Source of the DNA: CAYFXE01 sp964347035
GTDB lineage: Bacteria; Acidobacteriota; Aminicenantia; Aminicenantales; Aminicenantaceae
Direction: 5' to 3'
DNA: 47,123 nucleotides
Assembly (NCBI GenBank): GCA_964347035.1
Contig: CAYFXE010000023.1
Location: forward strand, 1 to 47,123
The position numbers and the translations under genes are program-made. Positions 26,964 through 34,541 of this stretch are shown here, one piece after another. How positions within the stretch are numbered: position 1 is the first letter of the stretch; each line of letters starts with the position of its first letter. The notes beneath the pieces were generated by a model that saw only the letters and a list, made by a program, of their open reading frames with translations, was not told the origin of the DNA and did not search any database.

Positions 26964-27695
26964 TTAAGCCTTTTTTCCAGGCCCGAATAGGACTTTACCC
27001 GGAAGTTCTCCTGTATGCTCTCCTTTATCAACAACCACTTTCCCGTTGACAAAAACCTTATCGATGCCAGCAGGATATTGTTTAGGCTGTGTGTAAGTTG
27101 CTCTGTCATCGATAGAATCAGGATCAAAGATAACAAGATCGGCAAAATATCCTTTTTTGATAATCCCCCGATCTTGCAATCCCATTTTCGCCGCGGGCAT
27201 GGACGTCATTTTTTTTATGGCTTCTGGCAACGAGACAAGTTTTTTCTGCCTGGCATAAAGACTGAGAAAGCGAGGGAAGGCACCGTAGTTTCTTGGATGG
27301 GGAATCCCCTTATTCAGCTCACCGTAGGGAGCAAGGGCAGAACCATCTGATCCCAACATGACCAGAGGGTGTTTCAAAACCATCTCCGTATTATCATCGC
27401 TCATCCCGAACCCTACGATAGAGACATATCCTTCTTCTCTTATGAGTAAATCACAGGCAAACTCATAAGGATCTTGTTTAAGCGTAGCAGCGGCTTCATG
27501 AATTCTTTTCCCTTCAAGCCAGCTGTTTTCATCTTTTTCGACACCCACGATGAGCATACTCTCCCACGAGTTGTTGTTCTTGACGCTCATGATTGTTTCT
27601 TCCTTCATCCTCTCCCTGGTTTCACCATTTTTTAATCTTTTCACAAGTCCTTCTGCCCCTCCATCCCTGGCCCATTTCGGGTAGAATACGCTCAA
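26964..27695 (-). CDS. N-acyl-D-amino-acid deacylase, C-terminal part (split by frameshift)
   Basis: The frame begins with a TTG overlapping the stop of the upstream part by four bases, but it is the direct continuation of the same protein in another frame. It contains the rest of the amidohydrolase barrel, including V-M-L-G-S-D-G-S-A (metal-binding/catalytic Asp), P-H-P-R-N-Y-G-A-F-P-R-F-L, L-P-E-A-I-K-K-M-T-S-M-P-A and the C-terminal small beta-domain G-Y-F-A-D-L-V-I-F-D-P-D. All are hallmarks of D-aminoacylase/dihydroorotase-like enzymes. On its own it lacks the HxH metal site. Either coupled re-initiation makes two pieces, or the gene is broken, or a base is missing from the assembly. Confidence 0.8.
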   Translation of the reverse strand: MSVFYPKWARDGGAEGLVKRLKNGETRERMKEETIMSVKNNNSWESMLIVGVEKDENSWLEGKRIHEAAATLKQDPYEFACDLLIREEGYVSIVGFGMSDDNTEMVLKHPLVMLGSDGSALAPYGELNKGIPHPRNYGAFPRFLSLYARQKKLVSLPEAIKKMTSMPAAKMGLQDRGIIKKGYFADLVIFDPDSIDDRATYTQPKQYPAGIDKVFVNGKVVVDKGEHTGELPGKVLFGPGKKA

Positions 27696-28627
27696 GCCTG
27701 TACTGTACGCAGTGTAAGGGTACCGTCTGCGGTCACCGGAAGACCCCGCTCATAAGCTCTCTCAATCAGGTCAATCATCAAAGGCATCTTCCACCAATTG
27801 ATATTTCCGGATATCTTCAGGTGTGAAATCTGAAGGGGCAGGCCTCCGCTCTCCGCGATAAAGATGGATTCACCTACAGCTTCTAAGGCCAAGCTATCTT
27901 CGCTCCGGATGTGGGTCGAATAAAATCCGCCGAATCTGGCGACAACGCGGCAAAGTTTGACGAGTTCATCCGAACTTGCGAAACCGCTTGGCGCATATTC
28001 CAACCCTGTCGATAAACCGAAGGCCCCCTGCTCCATAGCTTTTGCAATAACTCCCTTCATGCGCTCCATCTCTTTTTCTGTCGGCGCTCGCATCTCTTCT
28101 CCCATGACAAAAGCACGAACAGTTCCGTGGCCTACGAGTGAGGCGAAGTTGACGGCGATTCTTTTCTTATTCAATAAGGATTGCAGCTGCGCAAGGTTAG
28201 CCCAGTCCTTTTGTGCAGATTTTTTAAGGGGGAAATCCGAGCCGCCGCAGTTCCCACTGAGTTCTGTGGTCACTCCCTGCCTGACTTTGCTTTCAGCTCT
28301 GGGATTAACCAGAAGGTTTGAGTCTGTGTGGGAGTGAATATCGATAAATCCTGGGGTAACAATTTTTCCGGACGCTTCAACGATTGACCTCGTCTTTGCG
28401 CCTTTGAGATCACCTTTCGTCTGGATTCGCTCACCAACAATTCCTACATCAGCCAAATACGCTTTGTCACTAACGCCATCAATGATGAGACCTCCCTCTA
28501 TGATCACATCAAAAGCTTGAGCCGCCATCAAACCGCTGCCGATAATCCCTTCTCTTGAAATCCACAGTGCCACTCCGGCGCTGATCCCTTTTTTCAAAAA
28601 GTCCCTGCGTTTTGTTTTCTTTGCCAT
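27692..28627 (-). CDS. N-acyl-D-amino-acid deacylase, N-terminal part (split by frameshift)
   Basis: From the ATG at 28627 the protein starts with a Tat-like signal (K-R-R-D-F-L-K-K-G, hydrophobic stretch, M-A-A-Q-A), so export in folded form is likely. The open frame reaches 28711, but GGAAGGA just before 28627 supports the shorter start. Metal-site motifs are H98-S-H100 in F-I-D-I-H-S-H-T-D, C127 in G-N-C-G, and the histidines of Q-I-S-H-L-K-I-S-G and Y-S-T-H-I-R-S-E. The frame runs off after V-T-A-D into a short wrong-frame tail ending at 27692. The family hydrolyses N-acyl-D-amino acids to a fatty or acetic acid plus a D-amino acid. It heads a minus-strand operon with MFS, CocE and M20 genes. 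Confidence 0.85.
   Translation of the reverse strand: MAKKTKRRDFLKKGISAGVALWISREGIIGSGLMAAQAFDVIIEGGLIIDGVSDKAYLADVGIVGERIQTKGDLKGAKTRSIVEASGKIVTPGFIDIHSHTDSNLLVNPRAESKVRQGVTTELSGNCGGSDFPLKKSAQKDWANLAQLQSLLNKKRIAVNFASLVGHGTVRAFVMGEEMRAPTEKEMERMKGVIAKAMEQGAFGLSTGLEYAPSGFASSDELVKLCRVVARFGGFYSTHIRSEDSLALEAVGESIFIAESGGLPLQISHLKISGNINWWKMPLMIDLIERAYERGLPVTADGTLTLRTVQA
27716..27726 (-). other. Frameshift site inside the D-aminoacylase gene
   Basis: After the conserved V-T-A-D the family continues with a Y-P-Y-T-A motif. In the minus-strand sequence GCAGACGGTACCC, insertion of a single base after GAC restores A-D-x-Y-P-Y-T-A-Y-S-T-G-L-S and joins the two halves without any gap. A one-base deletion therefore explains both open frames. 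Confidence 0.85.
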
Positions 28628-28781
28628 AAAAGAATCCTTCCTTTCCTTTGTGTTATCTGAGTCGGATTTTAAAGAGGCGGTCGTTTTCTTACTGAAAATC
28701 GGTCTCATCATTTCCGAAGTTTTATTCTCACAACACTAGAAGAGAAAAAGTCTCGCATTTTTAAAGGTTTTTGTAAATAAG

Positions 28782-28845
28782 AACATATATATCTCATAGT
28801 CATGGTCAAGAAGCTTGACTCGAACAAAAAAAGAATCCCTAAAAT
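28782..28845. promoter_or_regulatory. Divergent promoters sharing a 15-base palindrome
   Basis: GTCAAG-AAG-CTTGAC at 28805-28819 is a perfect inverted repeat that supplies a TTGAC on each strand. Minus strand: TTGACC (complement of 28804-28809), 16 bases, TATGTT (complement of 28782-28787), toward the D-aminoacylase operon. Plus strand: TTGACT at 28815-28820, 19 bases (rather long), TAAAAT at 28840-28845, toward the Cys-rich gene. A protein bound to the palindrome would cover both -35 boxes. Confidence 0.45.
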
Positions 28846-28893
28846 CCCGTTTAGTATCTTGAAAATGGGAGGCAAAAAAGGTACAGTTTGAGC

Positions 28894-29127
28894 ATGAAAT
28901 GTCCAGGTCAGGATACACGCCATTGGAAACCAAGAGATATATTTGAGACCAAATGCCCCTCATGCGGTCTTCTAATCGAGTTCTTCAAGGACGATCCCAG
29001 AAGACAATGTAAACACTGCCGAAAATGGATTCCAAATCCTAAACTCAACTTGGGATGTCTGGAATGGTGCGAATATGCTGAACATTGCGCAGGTCCGGAA
29101 GTATTGGATAAAACAAAGAAAAAGTAA
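28894..29127 (+). CDS. Small Cys-rich zinc-ribbon-type protein, function unknown
   Basis: A 77-residue protein with seven-plus cysteines: C3, then C21-P-S-C24-G, C39-x2-C42, and C55-x3-C59-x5-C65. The two C-x2-C knuckles at 21-24 and 39-42 suggest one zinc ribbon; the C-terminal cysteines could bind a second metal or an iron-sulfur cluster. The N-terminus M-K-C-P-G-Q-D-T-R-H-W-K-P and the pattern I-P-N-P-K-L-x-L-G-C are reminiscent of small proteins common in anaerobic bacteria, whose role I do not know. A TTG six bases upstream is an alternative start. A decayed duplicate lies at 21411-21658. It is read divergently from the D-aminoacylase operon. Confidence 0.8.
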   Translation: MKCPGQDTRHWKPRDIFETKCPSCGLLIEFFKDDPRRQCKHCRKWIPNPKLNLGCLEWCEYAEHCAGPEVLDKTKKK

Positions 29128-29276
29128 TCAACATATTCTATATTGTCCTCTCGACAGCAGTTTTCCTTAAGCACCTGTACTCCTTCATGGACTTAACCGT
29201 CAATCCTCTAAGTTCACTGAAGATACTACCTAGCAATAATAGCCCTATCTTATTTCGGAAATCTAATTTTCGATTT
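29128..29276. other. Intergenic spacer without recognised content
   Basis: AT-rich sequence after the Cys-rich gene and before the promoter of the second CocE hydrolase gene. I see no open frame with family features, no RNA gene and no clear terminator. Confidence 0.4.
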
Positions 29277-29305
29277 TTGACATCAAAATTTTCCTATGCT
29301 ATAAG
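29277..29305 (+). promoter_or_regulatory. Sigma-70-type promoter of the CocE/NonD hydrolase gene
   Basis: TTGACA at 29277-29282, a 17-base spacer, and TATAAG at 29300-29305: near-consensus boxes at ideal spacing about 50 bases before the ATG at 29355. GGGAGG lies just before that ATG. Confidence 0.65.
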
Positions 29306-29354
29306 CCTATCAAATGAACAATAGGAAGATTATGATGGATGGGAGGTAAATCCA

Positions 29355-31436
29355 ATGCAAAAAAAATTCAAGTCCTTATTTTTGATTTTTACTTTACCAT
29401 TCATCTTATTTTCCTATACGCCTCCATCAGAAGAGCCAAAAACCACCGTCGAAGCCACTCCTGCGGTCTACGAGTTCTCGATAGAAACATCATGGCTCAC
29501 CATGAAAGATGGAGTCCGATTATCGGTAACATTCTTCAAACCTGTACCCCGAGCTCCTGGAGAAAAATTCCCCGTTCTTTTCGAGTTTTTACCCTATAGA
29601 AAGGAGGATTCTTTCTATCTCCGTGATTATCCCCTCTACAGCTATTTTGTCCGTCACGGATTCATCATGGCTAAGGTTGATATTCGAGGGACCGGATCAT
29701 CCGAGGGGGCTGTCCCACCCCGAGAATACTCAGAGCGGGAATTGGACGATGCCATGGAGATCATCGATCAACTCTCTAAGCTGCCCGAATCGAACGGCCG
29801 CATCGGCATGTGGGGCATATCTTGGGGAGGGTTTAACGCCATCCAGGTGGCCATGCGTCAGCCGCCAGCTCTAAAAGCAATTCTAGCCCTCGATGCCTCT
29901 GATGATCTTTTTCATGACGACGTCCATTATATCGACGGGGCTTACCACGTGGATGCTTACGAGCTATCCATCGATCATGATAACGGCCTTCCTCGATCAC
30001 CGGACTATGAGCTGGACGAGGCTTACTTTCGAGACCGCTTTAATGCCTATCCTTGGTTTCTCACTTATCTCAAACAACAGACCGATGGCGATTTCTGGCG
30101 GAAAAACTCTCTGAGGTGGCAATACGATAAGATCCGTATCCCAACCTATCTGATCGGAGGACTTCTTGACGGTTACCGGGATAGTGTCCCCCGGATGCTT
30201 GCTCATATGAAGGTCCCGGTTAAGGGTGTGATCGGCCCCTGGACTCATGCCTGGCCCGACAACGGCCTACCAGGCCCCAATTATGAATGGCGTTACGAGG
30301 CTGTCCGCTGGTGGGACTATTGGCTCAAAGACCGCAACACCGGGGTTCTTGAGGATCCTCGTTTTGTCGTCTTCATTCGAGAAGGTCATGGTCCAGACGC
30401 CGACCTGCAGATGACACCCGGCCATTGGGTTTGTGTGGATTGGCCAATCCCTGAGATGGAATGGAAATCGTACTTCCCCGATAAAGATAACCATCTTCTG
30501 CTCAAGCCGGGAAGCACAGGAGAATTAGATCTGCTGTATGTTCCGAGCTACGGACTAGCCACAGGATTATGGTGGGGCGAGCCGACTGGGGATATGCGCC
30601 CGGATGATGCAGGAAGCCTGGTTTTTGATAGCCCTGTGGTTGAGGAGGCCTTCGAGGTCGTCGGGTTTCCTCGAGTAAAGCTTCGGGTATCGGCCGATGC
30701 TCCGCTGGCCCATTGGATCGCCCGGCTCGAAGATGTCCAGCCGGATGGCACGGTCTCCCTCGTTGCTGGCGCTCTGATCAACGGCTCGCAGAGAGATTCA
30801 CGGCTTGAACCCAAGCCTCTTGTACCTGGAGAGGTCTATGATATCGCTTTTGAATTGCACTTCACGACCTGGACTTTTAAACCCGGTCACCGCGTCCGCC
30901 TGGCCGTTTCCAATGCCTTATTTCCGATGATCTGGCCTACGCCTTATCCGATGACGACTAAGCTTGTTGTCGGTGGAGAATTTACCCAGTTAGAAATACC
31001 GATTCTCCCTCCTGGAAAACGCAGGGCACCTGACTTCAAGCTGCCTGAACCTCGAGAGCAGCGACCGGATGCAAGGTATCTGGAAGTTGAATCCTGGCCC
31101 CATGGATTCTACGAACAGAAGAAGGACCTATGGACCTCGAATTTCAGTGTCGAATGGAAAGGAATAAAGGATTACGAAATCCAAGGCCGAAAATATTTCA
31201 CATATGAAAGAGATTATCACGAGACTAACGATCTGAATCCAGCCGAATCATCTTACCAGGGGGAAGCAGGCGCCCGAATCGAGCTCGAAGACCGCACCCT
31301 CGAATTGCACACGATGATCGACTTGAAATCCAACGAAAAGACCTTCCATGTGATTTTTGTGCGGGAGATATATGAGAATGGCACCCTAGTGAGACGCCGA
31401 GAGTGGAAAGAAGATATCCCACGGAAATTTCAATGA
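29355..31436 (+). CDS. Exported CocE/NonD family hydrolase, second copy
   Basis: A 693-residue hydrolase with an N-terminal signal peptide (M-Q-K-K-F-K-S-L-F-L then a hydrophobic run to about residue 21). The alpha/beta-hydrolase domain has D-I-R-G-T-G-S-S-E-G and the nucleophile S156 in W-G-I-S-W-G-G. The helical cap and a C-terminal jelly-roll domain follow (V-Q-P-D-G-T-V-S-L-V, K-P-G-H-R-V-R-L-A-V-S). The last 120 residues extend beyond the usual CocE length and resemble the tail seen in some larger family members, ending charged and soluble. It is only distantly similar to the copy at 23741-25540, so it is not a recent duplicate. Substrate unknown: esters, N-acyl amides or proline peptides are possible. 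Confidence 0.88.
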   Translation: MQKKFKSLFLIFTLPFILFSYTPPSEEPKTTVEATPAVYEFSIETSWLTMKDGVRLSVTFFKPVPRAPGEKFPVLFEFLPYRKEDSFYLRDYPLYSYFVRHGFIMAKVDIRGTGSSEGAVPPREYSERELDDAMEIIDQLSKLPESNGRIGMWGISWGGFNAIQVAMRQPPALKAILALDASDDLFHDDVHYIDGAYHVDAYELSIDHDNGLPRSPDYELDEAYFRDRFNAYPWFLTYLKQQTDGDFWRKNSLRWQYDKIRIPTYLIGGLLDGYRDSVPRMLAHMKVPVKGVIGPWTHAWPDNGLPGPNYEWRYEAVRWWDYWLKDRNTGVLEDPRFVVFIREGHGPDADLQMTPGHWVCVDWPIPEMEWKSYFPDKDNHLLLKPGSTGELDLLYVPSYGLATGLWWGEPTGDMRPDDAGSLVFDSPVVEEAFEVVGFPRVKLRVSADAPLAHWIARLEDVQPDGTVSLVAGALINGSQRDSRLEPKPLVPGEVYDIAFELHFTTWTFKPGHRVRLAVSNALFPMIWPTPYPMTTKLVVGGEFTQLEIPILPPGKRRAPDFKLPEPREQRPDARYLEVESWPHGFYEQKKDLWTSNFSVEWKGIKDYEIQGRKYFTYERDYHETNDLNPAESSYQGEAGARIELEDRTLELHTMIDLKSNEKTFHVIFVREIYENGTLVRRREWKEDIPRKFQ

Positions 31437-31466
31437 TACATCATGGCTTTTGTCCTTTTCTTTTAA

Positions 31467-31496
31467 ATTGTTGATTAAAACTCACTTTTTTTATAT
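31467..31496 (+). promoter_or_regulatory. Candidate promoter of the M20 amidohydrolase gene
   Basis: TTGTTG at 31467-31472, an 18-base spacer, and TATATT at 31491-31496. TTGATT at 31470 is an alternative -35 with a short 15-base spacer. No terminator separates it from the preceding hydrolase gene, so read-through is also possible. Confidence 0.4.
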
Positions 31497-31545
31497 TAAA
31501 AGATTGAATTCAACATGAGTCCTCAGAACGATGCTGGAGGAAAAA

Positions 31546-33024
31546 TTGAAGCATAAAATGCATAGACCCACATATCTAAACACTCTCATCTTGAGCTTTT
31601 CTTTGATTATAAGCTCAGGGCTCCACCATCTAAGCTTTGCTGGGAGTAAAGAATTAAAAAAAGAGGCACTGACCGTTATCCAGAAGAAAAGCCAATTATT
31701 GATCGAGATCAGCAACTCCATCTGGGAATTTGCCGAGATCGCCCTCCTAGAGCACAAATCCGCAGAGCTCCTTGCTGATACCTTAGAAAAAGAAGGTTTT
31801 CGTGTGAAACGAGGAGTGGCAGGATTACCCACAGCCTTCGTAGCTTCCTTCGGTTTGGGAAAACCCATCATCGGCATCCTGGCCGAATACGACGCCTTAC
31901 CTGGTCTATCTCAAGAAAATCTCCCGTATAAGAAAGCACTGATTGAAGGGGAGGCAGGCCATGGCTGTGGTCATAATCTTTTTGCCGGAGGAAGCCTCGG
32001 GGCTGCCTTGGCAGTTAAAGAGGTCATGGAAAAAAACAAACTGGAAGGGACAATCCGACTTTACGGCTGCCCCGCCGAAGAAGATGTGGGGGGAAAATTG
32101 TACATGGCCAGGGATGGCCTGTTCGATGACTTAGATGTCTGCCTGGCTTGGCACCCAGATTATCGAACAAAGGTGGATGTTAAAGGTAGTCAGGCCATTG
32201 ACGACATGGAGATAGAATTCTTCGGGAAGACTTCCCATGCGGCTTTTGATCCCTGGAAAGGCACCAGCGCTCTCGATGCCGTGGAAATGACCGTCTTCGG
32301 CATCAACCTCCTGCGGGAGCATGTCAAGCCTTCTGTGCGGATGCATTATGTCATAACCCAAGGCGGGAAAGTTCCGAATATCGTACCCGAGCATGCCGAA
32401 TTATGGCTATGGATCAGAGATTCGAATAGACAAGGAGTGAAGGTGGTCGTGGAAAAAATTGAAAACATTGTTAAAGGTGCGGCCATTGCCACAGGAACGA
32501 CTTCAAAAATCAATTACAAGGGAAGCTACCATGAAATGCTCGTCAATTTCACAGGCTCAACAGCGATGCAGAAAAATCTCGAGATGATCGGACCGATAGA
32601 ATACTCAGAAGAAGAGATAGCCTATGCTAAGAAAATACAGCAGGAGACTGGGACTGAAGAGAAAGGCATGGTCTGTGAGGTAAAGGAACTTGAGAAGCCT
32701 GCCAAAGATCCTGAGGGAGGCTCTACCGATGTGGCTGAGGTCAGCTGGATCGCTCCCACATTGCATGTCTCAACGACCTGTGCTCCTTTTGAGATTCCTT
32801 GGCATAGTTGGGCGGTCGTCGCCGCCTCCAAACACTCCATCGGCCACAAGGGTATGCTTCTGGCAGCTAAGATTATGGCTGCCACAACCATCGACTTTAT
32901 CCTGGATGAGTCATTGCTCACCGAGATGAAGAAAGAATTCAAGGAGAAACTCAAAGGATACAGATACAAGAGTGGTATCCCCCCAGGTCAAAAACCCCCT
33001 CTTCGTGTCAAGAAAATTCGTTAA
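31546..33024 (+). CDS. Exported M20 family amidohydrolase (AbgB/HipO-like)
   Basis: About 492 residues of the M20D amidohydrolase group related to p-aminobenzoyl-glutamate hydrolase AbgB and amino-acylases. Family signatures are G-I-L-A-E-Y-D-A-L-P-G-L-S-Q, G-H-G-C-G-H-N-L-F with metal-binding Cys and His, Y-G-C-P-A-E-E-D-V-G-G-K and A-W-H-P-D. The C-terminal P-W-H-S-W region supplies the last metal ligand. The ATG at 31531 has no ribosome-binding site. GGAGG at 31536-31540 lies five bases before TTG at 31546, which I take as the start; ATG 31558 is a further option. A hydrophobic segment (about residues 8-26) ending S-F-A-G is a signal peptide. It follows the CocE hydrolase gene. Confidence 0.88.
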   Translation: MKHKMHRPTYLNTLILSFSLIISSGLHHLSFAGSKELKKEALTVIQKKSQLLIEISNSIWEFAEIALLEHKSAELLADTLEKEGFRVKRGVAGLPTAFVASFGLGKPIIGILAEYDALPGLSQENLPYKKALIEGEAGHGCGHNLFAGGSLGAALAVKEVMEKNKLEGTIRLYGCPAEEDVGGKLYMARDGLFDDLDVCLAWHPDYRTKVDVKGSQAIDDMEIEFFGKTSHAAFDPWKGTSALDAVEMTVFGINLLREHVKPSVRMHYVITQGGKVPNIVPEHAELWLWIRDSNRQGVKVVVEKIENIVKGAAIATGTTSKINYKGSYHEMLVNFTGSTAMQKNLEMIGPIEYSEEEIAYAKKIQQETGTEEKGMVCEVKELEKPAKDPEGGSTDVAEVSWIAPTLHVSTTCAPFEIPWHSWAVVAASKHSIGHKGMLLAAKIMAATTIDFILDESLLTEMKKEFKEKLKGYRYKSGIPPGQKPPLRVKKIR

Positions 33025-33056
33025 TAAAACTTTTTTCTGAAAAACTCAGCTCTAAT

Positions 33057-34508
33057 CTAGCCTTTCTCAACCGAGTGGATAATCTTTAGAAGCTCGGCTT
33101 CCAACTTGGAGTCGAGAGGTTCTGGTTTGTGGGACACCATAATGTTTTTCACCTTTTCCCGAGCCCAATCCCGGGCTCCATCGCCTTTCTCTTCCCATTC
33201 GGTATAAGGTCGCCTGTCCATGAGTGTGGGAAGCCAGAGCTTTCGCATATTGTTCAGAGTATGTTCATGCGTTAAGAAATTCCCACCGGGCCCAACATCT
33301 CGGATGACATCCAACGCGAGTGTCTCTTTATTCACTTCGATGCCTTCCATCATCTTGTGGATAATGCTAAAAATCTCACAGTCCATAATCATCTGTTCAT
33401 AAGACCAGATGGTGCTTCCATTCAAGAGTCCAACACCCAAAAGCATATCAGACATCACCACAGCCGCCATGAATGCGGAAAGACTGTTATCAATCCCAGC
33501 CTGCCAATCAGGTTCCTTAGCTCCTGTGGCAAATGACCCCATGGAAAGAGGTAGGTTGTAAAAATCTGCAAGCCTGTTGGTGGCCGCTCCGAAAAGAAAA
33601 TCCTCTGGTCCCCCTCCTGTATAAGCCCCGGTGCGCAGATCCATAACTGTCTGGGCGGCTGCATAAAAGACAGGTGTGCTGGGGTACGCCAGCTGGATAA
33701 GCGCCAACGCACTGATGACCTCAGCATTTCCAACAACCAGGTTTCCTACTAAGGTGGCTGGTGCTGTTGATGCACAGGAAGCCATGGTCATGAAACCCAC
33801 AGGCAGACCCGCTTCTGCAGCCACCAAGGCCGCCTCCAAGCTTCCTCCATCTTGAGCAAGAGGAGAAATAGTGCATTCCATGAGAGAAAGAATCGGCTTT
33901 TTACGCAGTGCTTCCCGGCCGCCGACAAGAGTGGAAGCCATCTCTACGGCTCCATGAGCTTCTTTCTCAGAATAGATACTCTCAGTCTGAACGTGCTTCG
34001 TCGAATTTTTCCAGATCGCAGATAGTTCATGCAGCCCGCGCACCTCGGGGGGACAGTCCTGAGCTGAAACAGGTACCCAATGGAAGGCAATCTCTTCTGT
34101 ATAATCGGCCACACGGGTAATATCCGCCACATCCTGAAGGCAGGATCGGCGACGCTCTCCTGTCGAGATGTCGATAATCTCCACCCCACATCCATCAGTG
34201 CCGACATAGACATGGTTTCCGTCCAGAGGCAAATCCCTGGTGGGATCCAGAGCAGACAGTGTATAGACCGATGGCGCTTTTTTTAGAGCCTCTTCTATTA
34301 CCTGAACTGGAACTTTAACGATCATCGTATCCCGGTCAACTTTGGCCCCGTGAGATGCCCAAATATCCAGGGCTTTTGAAGAAGGAAATTTCACTCCGAC
34401 TGACTCAATGATGTCCAGCGTTGCTCTATGAATAGATTTAACATCATCTTGGCTGAGGATGTTTATATTCAGACGAGGGTTGGTTATTGATTTTATTTTT
34501 CCTGTCAT
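33057..34508 (-). CDS. Trimethylamine methyltransferase (MttB) family protein, non-pyrrolysine type
   Basis: A 483-residue MttB superfamily TIM barrel: L-D-I-I-E-S-V-G-V-K-F near the N-terminus, Y-V-G-T-D-G-C-G-V-E-I-I-D, E-C-T-I-S-P-L-A-Q-D-G-G, and D-L-R-T-G-A-Y-T-G-G-G-P-E-D in the core. The frame has no in-frame TAG, so it is the pyrrolysine-free branch. Characterised members demethylate quaternary amines: glycine betaine (MtgB), proline betaine (MtpB), carnitine (MtcB) and gamma-butyrobetaine (MtyB), passing the methyl to a corrinoid protein. The substrate here is unknown. It is the last gene of a peptidase-permease operon, 33 bases after the APC permease gene. No corrinoid partner is adjacent; the MtbC-like protein at 18601-19236 is the candidate. 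Confidence 0.88.
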   Translation of the reverse strand: MTGKIKSITNPRLNINILSQDDVKSIHRATLDIIESVGVKFPSSKALDIWASHGAKVDRDTMIVKVPVQVIEEALKKAPSVYTLSALDPTRDLPLDGNHVYVGTDGCGVEIIDISTGERRRSCLQDVADITRVADYTEEIAFHWVPVSAQDCPPEVRGLHELSAIWKNSTKHVQTESIYSEKEAHGAVEMASTLVGGREALRKKPILSLMECTISPLAQDGGSLEAALVAAEAGLPVGFMTMASCASTAPATLVGNLVVGNAEVISALALIQLAYPSTPVFYAAAQTVMDLRTGAYTGGGPEDFLFGAATNRLADFYNLPLSMGSFATGAKEPDWQAGIDNSLSAFMAAVVMSDMLLGVGLLNGSTIWSYEQMIMDCEIFSIIHKMMEGIEVNKETLALDVIRDVGPGGNFLTHEHTLNNMRKLWLPTLMDRRPYTEWEEKGDGARDWAREKVKNIMVSHKPEPLDSKLEAELLKIIHSVEKG

Positions 34509-34541
34509 AGTATTTCCCTATAATGTGAATTCACTGTTCTC

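Noticed and set aside
29295..29301. TATGCTA before the CocE gene as part of the same regulon motif
   Set aside because: It is explained by the -10 region of a near-consensus promoter; the rest of the 23-base motif does not match.
33025..33056. Terminator between the convergent M20 amidohydrolase and MttB genes
   Set aside because: Only a four-base stem next to A/T runs is present, too weak to call.
33057..34508. Pyrrolysine-containing MttB
   Set aside because: The whole 483-codon frame has no in-frame TAG, so this is a non-pyrrolysine family member.
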